Assembly (NCBI RefSeq): GCF_003675385.1
Contig: NZ_RCWZ01000004.1
Span: 930,001-994,000, forward strand
DNA: 64,000 nucleotides
Origin: Mucilaginibacter kameinonensis
GTDB lineage: Bacteria; Bacteroidota; Bacteroidia; Sphingobacteriales; Sphingobacteriaceae
Direction: 5' to 3'
The notes below the pieces were generated by a model. That model saw nothing but the letters and a program-made list of their open reading frames with translations, was not told the DNA's origin and did no database searches. Positions 61,517-64,000 of this stretch are shown here, in pieces. Each line of letters starts with the position of its first letter. Within the stretch, counting starts at the first letter, position 1. Position numbers and translations under genes: made by a program.

Positions 61517-63436
61517 CTACCAGTAAGGGTTTTGGGTAAGGTTATTATTCACTATCAGGTCGTTGGTACTGATAGGCCATAAATAATCTTTAATACCAAA
61601 TACCGGCTGTATGATGGTTTGCGGGCGATAATAATTAGCCGCTGTACCTTCGTAAATATTCCATCCCTGTATTGGCTTGCTTAACACATCCTGCAGTTCT
61701 TTCCAGCGGCGAAGGTCCCAGCCGCTTTGCGCTTCAAAACAAAGCTCAATCCGGCGTTCCTGGTGAATGATGGCCCTTAAGCCATCTTTAGAGTTTGGCT
61801 TGGATGGATTTTTTGAGTAGTTGCTCCAAGAGGCTTGCACACCATCTAAACCGGCTCTTGCACGAACCTTATCTATATACGAGTAAACCTCTGCAGTTGG
61901 CCCCTGTACTTCATTCAAAGCTTCGGCGTACAGCAGGTATAAACCCGACAGGCGCATTACCGGCAAGTGATAATTTTCGGTAGTGAAGATATTATCATAA
62001 ACCGACAGATAATTAGCCAGTTTTTTAGGCCAGTAACCGGTGATATTGGTAGCGCTGATACTTTTAGGGCCGGCCAATGCGTACGGACCGCGGGCCTGCA
62101 CGTAATAAGCAGTACTTTCGTCGCGTTTGCCATTACCAAACCAGATACCGCCATCAAAACCGATATCAGCATAAAACCTTAGCTCGCGGTTAAAGTGGGC
62201 TTTGGCAGTTTCGTAACCACTCATGATCAGCGGCGCACTTGAGTCATCGCCCATTTGTGTTGAATTACGATTGGTATAATCCCAGGTTTTATCCTCATTA
62301 ATCGGCACACCTTTATCGGTATAAAACAGATCGGCTGTCTGGATAGGCACCGCGAAAGTACCCGGGTTGGTAGAAGCCAGGCCTACAGCCGCCGAAGTCA
62401 TCCTTGGGATGGTGAAGTTCTGGTAAGTAAAACCATAGTTTAGCGCCCAGATCAGCTCAGGGTTTTGCTCCCATTTTTCGGTGATATCATTTTGCAGGGT
62501 TAAAACTTTTTTCAGCTTGTCCGATACATTACCTACACCTACTGTTGGTGGAGTGGTGTATAACTTAAGTCCCTGCGCTTCACATTCGGTTATAGCAGCC
62601 TTACAGGCGTCAGCAGCTTTTTGCCATTTGCCCGCGTCATAAGTTGCAGAAAAAAGGCTTTTGCCGTCATGATCTTTAAAACCTGCATAATCAGGATTAC
62701 CATTAAACAGCGGACTTGCAGCTGTAGTTAGGATCTCGGCTTTAACGGATAGCGCTATAAATTTGGTGATACGGCCAAATTCCGTAGCCTGGTTATCAAT
62801 AACCGGTGGCAGATCTGGAATAGCCTCATCAAGCAATGACACCACGTAATCAAAACCCTCATCAACAGATGAGCGCTTACGTTTTACCTCTTCTGCCGAT
62901 GCGTTGATCGGGAAGTTTTCTTTAATGAGCAGCATCGGGCCGTACATCCTGATGAGATAATAATGATAATATGCCTTTAGGAATTTGGTTTCGGCAATCC
63001 ACCTTTTCTTTTCAGATGCGCTCAGGTCGATAGGTTTATCAATGTTCTCAAGCATGATATTGCATCGCCTTAAAGCCTGAAAAATAGCCAGACCACCGTT
63101 TGCGCCATCCCAGTAGTTAAGGCTCACGTTCGAGTTGCTTTGCAGCCCGCGGATCAGGTTAAAACCTGCCTCGTTAAAGTAATGATCGTTCAGTGTGTTG
63201 GGATATACAATCTCCGATGAGTACACAAAACCCGGATTGTTCACCACATCATTTAAATGCTGCATGGTTGAGTAGCAGGTAAACAGGTAGTCCTCCGCTT
63301 CGTTGCGGTTGCGGAAGGTATAGTCTATCGTGGCCACATTATCAGGAGTGATATCCAGGTACTTTTTGCATGACTGGCCCATGATAACCAAAGCGGCCAG
63401 CATAACAATTTTATAATATGATCTTATATTTTTCAT
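61517..63436 (-). CDS. SusD/RagB-family glycan-binding lipoprotein
   Basis: The 639-residue protein has a lipoprotein signal (LAALVIMGQSCKK). It carries the SusD features: KYLDITPDNVATIDYTFRNRNEAEDYLFTCYSTM, an N-terminal TPR part with IAETKFLKAYYHYYLIRMYGPMLLI, and the C-terminal LPVMRLSGLYLLYAEALNEVQG, VRARAGLDG, IIHQERRIELCFEAQSGWDLRRWKE. SusD caps the SusC barrel and presents glycan to it. It begins 21 bases after the susC stop. The bound sugar is not readable from the sequence. Confidence 0.95.
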   Translation of the reverse strand: MKNIRSYYKIVMLAALVIMGQSCKKYLDITPDNVATIDYTFRNRNEAEDYLFTCYSTMQHLNDVVNNPGFVYSSEIVYPNTLNDHYFNEAGFNLIRGLQSNSNVSLNYWDGANGGLAIFQALRRCNIMLENIDKPIDLSASEKKRWIAETKFLKAYYHYYLIRMYGPMLLIKENFPINASAEEVKRKRSSVDEGFDYVVSLLDEAIPDLPPVIDNQATEFGRITKFIALSVKAEILTTAASPLFNGNPDYAGFKDHDGKSLFSATYDAGKWQKAADACKAAITECEAQGLKLYTTPPTVGVGNVSDKLKKVLTLQNDITEKWEQNPELIWALNYGFTYQNFTIPRMTSAAVGLASTNPGTFAVPIQTADLFYTDKGVPINEDKTWDYTNRNSTQMGDDSSAPLIMSGYETAKAHFNRELRFYADIGFDGGIWFGNGKRDESTAYYVQARGPYALAGPKSISATNITGYWPKKLANYLSVYDNIFTTENYHLPVMRLSGLYLLYAEALNEVQGPTAEVYSYIDKVRARAGLDGVQASWSNYSKNPSKPNSKDGLRAIIHQERRIELCFEAQSGWDLRRWKELQDVLSKPIQGWNIYEGTAANYYRPQTIIQPVFGIKDYLWPISTNDLIVNNNLTQNPYW

Positions 63437-63457
63437 CTCTCTAAAATCCGTTTACGG

Positions 63458-64000
63458 TTATAAATTCACGTTTAAGCCCAGGTTAAACACTTTCTGTATC
63501 GGATAAGCAAAGCCGTTACCACCCTGCTCAGGGTCCCACATTTTGAAGGGGCTCCAGGTAAGCAGGTTAAGGCCGTTAAAGTAAATGCGGCAATTGGTCA
63601 GGTGCATTGCTTTTGATATGCTTTTTGGCAGTGTATATCCCAACTCTACCGACTTGAGCCTCATGAAGCTACCATCGCGCAGCCACCAGGTGCTTGGCTG
63701 CAGGTTGTTAAGTACCGTGGTTGAAGTAGTGCCAAGGCGCGGATACAAGGCGTACAGGTCCTGGTGTTCTTCGCTCCAGTGACTATCGGCAAAAGCCTGC
63801 AACACCTGGGTATTTCCGTAGATATAGGGATCATTACTTGGGATGAAAGGACTAACCTTGTTTGGATCGATAAAGAATGATACCCTTGCCTGGCCCTGGA
63901 AAAAAGCCGAAAGATCAAACCCTTTAAATCCGGTTGAGAAACCGAAACCATAAACAATTTCGGGCGTTTGCGGATAGCCTAAAAATGCCTGGTCAAGATA
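63458..64000 (-). CDS. SusC/RagA TonB-linked outer-membrane protein, C-terminal part
   Basis: The frame is open from the stop at 63458 to the window end, giving the last 180 residues. The sequence has the SusC ending: TPEIVYGFGFSTGFKGFDLSAFFQGQ, DGSFMRLKSVELGYTLPKSISKAM, CRIYFNGLNLLTWSPFKMWDPE, and the terminal QKVFNLGLNVNL. SusC is the barrel that imports oligosaccharides with TonB energy; the rest lies beyond position 64000. It is the first visible gene of the PUL, followed by susD and two lipoproteins. Confidence 0.93.
   Translation of the reverse strand, partial: YLDQAFLGYPQTPEIVYGFGFSTGFKGFDLSAFFQGQARVSFFIDPNKVSPFIPSNDPYIYGNTQVLQAFADSHWSEEHQDLYALYPRLGTTSTTVLNNLQPSTWWLRDGSFMRLKSVELGYTLPKSISKAMHLTNCRIYFNGLNLLTWSPFKMWDPEQGGNGFAYPIQKVFNLGLNVNL

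Overview
The window looks like chromosomal DNA of a Bacteroidota bacterium of the family Sphingobacteriaceae, most likely Mucilaginibacter or a close relative. The grounds are a SusC/SusD pair with DUF5000-type lipoproteins, GH97, GH36 and GH78 enzymes, an FtsK-LolA pair, DUF5107, DUF4268 and DUF3892 families, promoters with the Bacteroidota -7 box TAnnTTTG, few Shine-Dalgarno sites, and moderate GC. The genus is an inference from how the proteins look. I see no prophage, integron, CRISPR array, insertion sequence or rRNA. One tRNA gene, tRNA-Arg(CCG), lies at 44217-44288.

Layout. 1-6.4 kb: a cut-off conserved gene, a secreted YdjC/ChbG-type deacetylase, a DUF4265 protein, a P-loop kinase-like protein, then lolA and ftsK on the minus strand. 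6.6-14.7 kb: ankyrin protein, GlxA-type regulator, an amidase with a very short AraC-type regulator, and small conserved genes (DUF1345, YwbE, HAD, TlpA-type thioredoxin) ending at argH. 15-21.5 kb: a GH78 alpha-L-rhamnosidase, a START-domain protein and the lutABC lactate oxidation operon. 21.8-24.9 kb: an SDR - MFS drug exporter - TetR cassette in which each gene has its own copy of one palindromic operator placed on its -7 box. 25-32.3 kb: small regulatory and stress genes (receiver protein, SDR-AraC, Crp-like regulator with AhpD-like protein, YciI, NTF2-like proteins, DUF3859). 32.5-37.1 kb: sialate O-acetylesterase and a siderophore-type TonB receptor. 37.1-39.1 kb: an HxlR regulator divergent from an SDR, and a periplasmic protein. 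39.1-40.3 kb: 1.1 kb of non-coding DNA made partly of nested inverted repeats, followed by katG. 42.6-46.6 kb: amidohydrolase, tRNA, and an AraC regulator divergent from doxX-like and PuuE-like deacetylase genes.

46.9-58.1 kb is the most coherent system: a minus-strand operon of aldose 1-epimerase, GH97 (retaining, alpha-galactosidase type), sugar-porter MFS permease, a 1112-residue DUF5107-TPR protein and a GH36 alpha-galactosidase, divergent from an AraC regulator. I read it as uptake and use of alpha-galactosides, with the cytoplasmic DUF5107-TPR protein as the unexplained member. 59-64 kb is the 3' end of a polysaccharide utilisation locus: SusC (cut by the window end), SusD and two consecutive lipoproteins with DUF5000-type C-terminal domains.

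A second theme is non-coding: the intergenic spaces hold at least five families of palindromic, REP-like elements (80-150 bp), several in multiple copies and in both orientations. No associated transposase is visible here. Many genes end in strong, often bidirectional hairpin terminators, some sharing bases with stop codons.
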